Assembly (NCBI GenBank): GCA_964527325.1 | Contig: CAZGNU010000014.1 | Span: 1-31,067 of the forward strand | Length of the DNA: 31,067 nt | Source: UBA6164 sp964527325 | Lineage (GTDB): Bacteria > Patescibacteriota > Gracilibacteria > BD1-5 > UBA6164 | Direction: 5' to 3' | Shown: piece after piece, positions 28,963 through 31,067 of the stretch | How positions within the stretch are numbered: position 1 is the stretch's first letter | Layout of the letters: the number at the start of each line of letters is the position of its first letter | The notes under the pieces: model-generated | The model's database searches: none | Told to the model about the DNA's origin: nothing | The model's input: only the letters and a program-made list of their open reading frames with translations | Made by a program: the position numbers and the translations under genes

Positions 28963-29547
28963 TTACAAATTAATTTTTTCTTTTGTTTCAGATATTATTT
29001 TAAACAACTCTGGATTTTCTTCTTTTGCACATGTTGCAATTTTTCAAAATCACATATTTTGTTCTCAAGTTAATCATAAATATTCTCTGAATTCATCAAT
29101 CATTTCTGGAGCATTTTGAGTTTTTTTGTTGTCAAAAGTTAGCTCTATTTCATATCTTTCTCAGTGATCAAAAATATCTATATCAATGATAAAATCAAAT
29201 CATTTATAATTGTATTTATATTTTTTTCTTTCAGTTTTTACTATTAAAACTTCACTTAAGTCTTCATAATTAGTTCATTTTTTTGATAGTACGTTATTTA
29301 TATCTTCTATGTTTGTATATTCTTTTGATTCAGCCACACCATCAATTGCATGATTTTTTACTTTTATTTTTAATTCAGGTTTTCAGTCTCTAATTCTAAC
29401 TTTTAATCACATTTTAGATACTTTATAATCAGGAGTGTCTAAGTATTTATCTACAACAATCTTATCACTGATAAGTTCACATTTTTGTTCTATTATTTCA
29501 ATATCTGTTGTATTAAGATGATATTTTTTTTCTATTTCTCTTATCAT
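28963..29547 (-). CDS. CYTH domain protein, probable tri(poly)phosphatase
   Basis: 194 aa. The signature ExExK appears as REIEKKY at residues 3-9, followed by basic/acidic strands GLKVRIRDGKPELKIKVK, KTERKKYKYNYKGFDFIIDID and RYEIELTF, which build the triphosphate tunnel. CYTH enzymes cleave triphosphates such as thiamine triphosphate or inorganic triphosphate with Mg2+ or Mn2+; the substrate here is open. It ends in a Lys/Glu helix. It lies 6 nt downstream of a paralog. Confidence 0.85.
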
Positions 29548-29553
29548 AATTTA

Positions 29554-30144
29554 TTAAATTTTATTACCAGTATAAATTTCATATAGTTCAATATCTTGGT
29601 GCATTGCACATGTGATAATTTTTGATCAAATACCTCAAGTTTCAGCAGATAATCAGAGTTCATTTCTGAAATCTTCTATAAGAGTATTAAGTTTATTTTC
29701 TATTATAGTTCTGTTTTTTGAATCACCTTCTTCTTCATAAACAATCTCAATTTCATATCTTGTTCAGTACTGATATTCTTCAACATCAATATTTAGATCA
29801 TATCATTTATAATTATATTTATATTTCTCTCTTTTTGTATCAATAAATATTATTCCTGTTGTATCATCAATATTTAAATTATATTCTTTTAAACGTTTAT
29901 TAATATCATCTTCGTTTATTAACTCTTCACAAGTAACTAATTTTGTTTTAGGATTCATAGAACAATCCTTGTATTCATATACTCAGTTTCTAATTCTTAG
30001 ATAATTGTGTTTTTTAGATAAGATATAATCTTTATCTAAATAATAGTCTTTTAATATAATTTCTTCTACAAACTTACATTTTTCTCTTATAATTTTGTAA
30101 TCATTTTCTGAAAGGTTATATTTTTTTTCTAACTCTATTTGCAT
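29554..30144 (-). CDS. CYTH domain protein, diverged paralog
   Basis: 196 aa. The signature is IELEKKY at 3-9, then NYLRIRNGVYEYKDC, TKREKYKYNYKGYDLNIDVEEY and RYEIEIVYEEE. It clearly shares descent with the adjacent gene (both have KYKYNYKG, RYEIE and a C-terminal LGL.E-G..KI.TCA segment). In place of the paralog's ELKIKVK strand it has EYKDCSMNPKTK with extra cysteines, so one wall of the tunnel may have lost basic residues and the substrate may differ. Confidence 0.85.
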
Positions 30145-30171
30145 TATTTTTTTATTAAAACTTTAATTTCT

Positions 30172-30189
30172 TCCCTTGATGGTAAGGGA
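30172..30189. repeat. Short palindrome between CYTH and YjjX genes
   Basis: TCCCTT-GATGGT-AAGGGA, followed by GGGGG. It is GC-rich in an A/T background and resembles a truncated member of the CCCTCTCC family. Confidence 0.5.
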
Positions 30190-30194
30190 GGGGG

Positions 30195-30731
30195 TTACTG
30201 TTTATAGTATTTATTATAAAATCATGGAATTGCACTTAGAAAAGCAAGCATAAACTGATCTTTTCTTGTTAGCATATCATCGCTCCAGTGTCCAAAAGCT
30301 CAATTTTTTTTAAATGCATTTTCTTCTCATGTTAATTCTGACATAACAGGACATAAATCCTTTCAATGATTATAGATTTCTTCCTTAATTATACTTGGAA
30401 CCTCCATCATATTTGAGATTCAGTAATATCCTTTTTCTTGATCATTTAAAATATAAATAACTCAGAATAAAAAAGCTTTATTTCATATAATTGCTGTTCA
30501 TCATTGCATTCAAAGATAAAAATCAGCTTTTGCATGTTTTGCAACATTTTGAGCCCTATTTTTTGCTCATTCCATTATTTCTTCCATATTTTTTGGTATT
30601 TCAGATATTTCGGAATTAACATTTTTATAAACTATTTCAACATTTTCTCATTTAAAATATATACATTCTTTTATTGCATCTTCTATTGCAGCTATTTTTG
30701 GAGCTGAAGTTGTTCATATTGCTATTTTCAT
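30195..30731 (-). CDS. Inosine/xanthosine triphosphatase (YjjX/DUF84)
   Basis: 178 aa, the typical length. MKIAIGTTSAPKIAAIEDAI matches the GTTNPxKxxAxxxAF start; AKNRAQNVAKHAKADFYLGMQGGTA matches the NRAxxA...D..VGxEGG core; further VMSELTGEENAFKKNGAFG and TRKDQFMLAFLSAIPGF. The family hydrolyses damaged ITP/XTP to the diphosphate, cleaning the nucleotide pool in the cytoplasm. Most core glycines are TGA. It is 23 nt after the partial gene and 50 nt before the CYTH pair, so likely one operon. Confidence 0.9.
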
Positions 30732-30754
30732 AATTTTTTAATTAGTAATTAAAA

Positions 30755-31067
30755 TTATTTTTTAAATTCAGTACAGTAATGTGTTGTCATGAAGTATTCG
30801 ATATAATTATTTTCATCAGTATTATAAAAAGATAATCACAATCACATTTTTGTAAGACTCCATAGGGTTATTCATCTATAATGAGCATCATATGAGGTTC
30901 ATTTTTCTGCCATAAATATATCAAATATTACTTTTAGTGATTTTAAAAATTCATCAGTACATTCTCAGTCTTTACAGTAGTATCCAAATTTTCAAATACT
31001 TTCACTACTTGTAGCTCATCCTTTTGGTACACATTTTACTCATCTATCATTAAACCATTTTTCTACT
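30755..31067 (-). CDS. Unknown protein, 5' end outside window
   Basis: The last 103 codons are visible (KWFNDRGVKCVPKG ... YFMTTHYCTEFKK), stop TAA at 30755-30757. There are three Cys in the first half (KCVP, YYCKDGEC) and one near the end, and several aromatic residues. It has no membrane segment in this part. I do not recognise the family. It is upstream of the YjjX gene in the same direction. Confidence 0.7.

Overview
The window comes from an AT-rich bacterium that reads UGA as glycine (genetic code 25, or the related Absconditabacterales code). This points to the Gracilibacteria/Absconditabacteria (BD1-5/SR1) branch of the candidate phyla radiation. Almost every gene here only reads through if in-frame TGA is sense, and the TGAs fall on invariant glycines: Walker A loops of ClpC and MoxR, the GYTPQ motif of the penicillin-binding protein, and the RHG motif of a histidine phosphatase. 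TAA and TAG remain stops. Most start codons follow leaders made almost only of A and T, with no Shine-Dalgarno sequence. All CDS coordinates below assume UGA = Gly.

Layout. 78-8790 is a housekeeping and envelope block: a ClpC-type unfoldase (-), a membrane-anchored coiled-coil protein (+), a small secreted protein that looks foreign (-), a 2-Cys peroxiredoxin behind a Fur/PerR-type palindrome (-), and an LCP ligase plus class A PBP operon (-). 9028-20180 is one long + strand accessory block. It has two type IV pilin-like proteins that share a perfect 796-bp 5' half but carry different C-terminal domains (parallel beta-helix and FISUMP), a MazF/PemK toxin-like gene between them, a broken copy of the start of moxR, a third pilin, and then a full moxR - DUF58 - BatD-like - vWA - vWA - BatC-like operon. 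One vWA gene contains a 10-N scaffold gap.

20261-22635 holds YbaB/EbfC (-), an acidic repeat/coiled-coil protein (+), and two disrupted genes (-). 22682-27376 is a minus-strand operon with ileS, a GNAT acetyltransferase and a frame-split membrane protein. The ileS product carries a complete histidine-phosphatase (PGAM-type) domain between its catalytic core and anticodon-binding domain, and a palindromic repeat inserted in frame further downstream. 27377-28287 has no gene but shows three structured segments that look like non-coding RNAs, which I could not assign to a family. 28288-31067 has a MNT/HEPN toxin-antitoxin pair (+), two tandem CYTH proteins, a YjjX/DUF84 NTPase and a partial unknown gene (-).

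How it fits together: the central block suggests a surface programme. Secreted pilins with exchangeable tips sit next to a MoxR/vWA system of the Bat type, which is thought to assemble or protect membrane and periplasmic complexes. The strongest candidates for novelty are the IleRS-phosphatase fusion, the duplicated pilins with swapped tips, and the RNA-like intergenic cluster.
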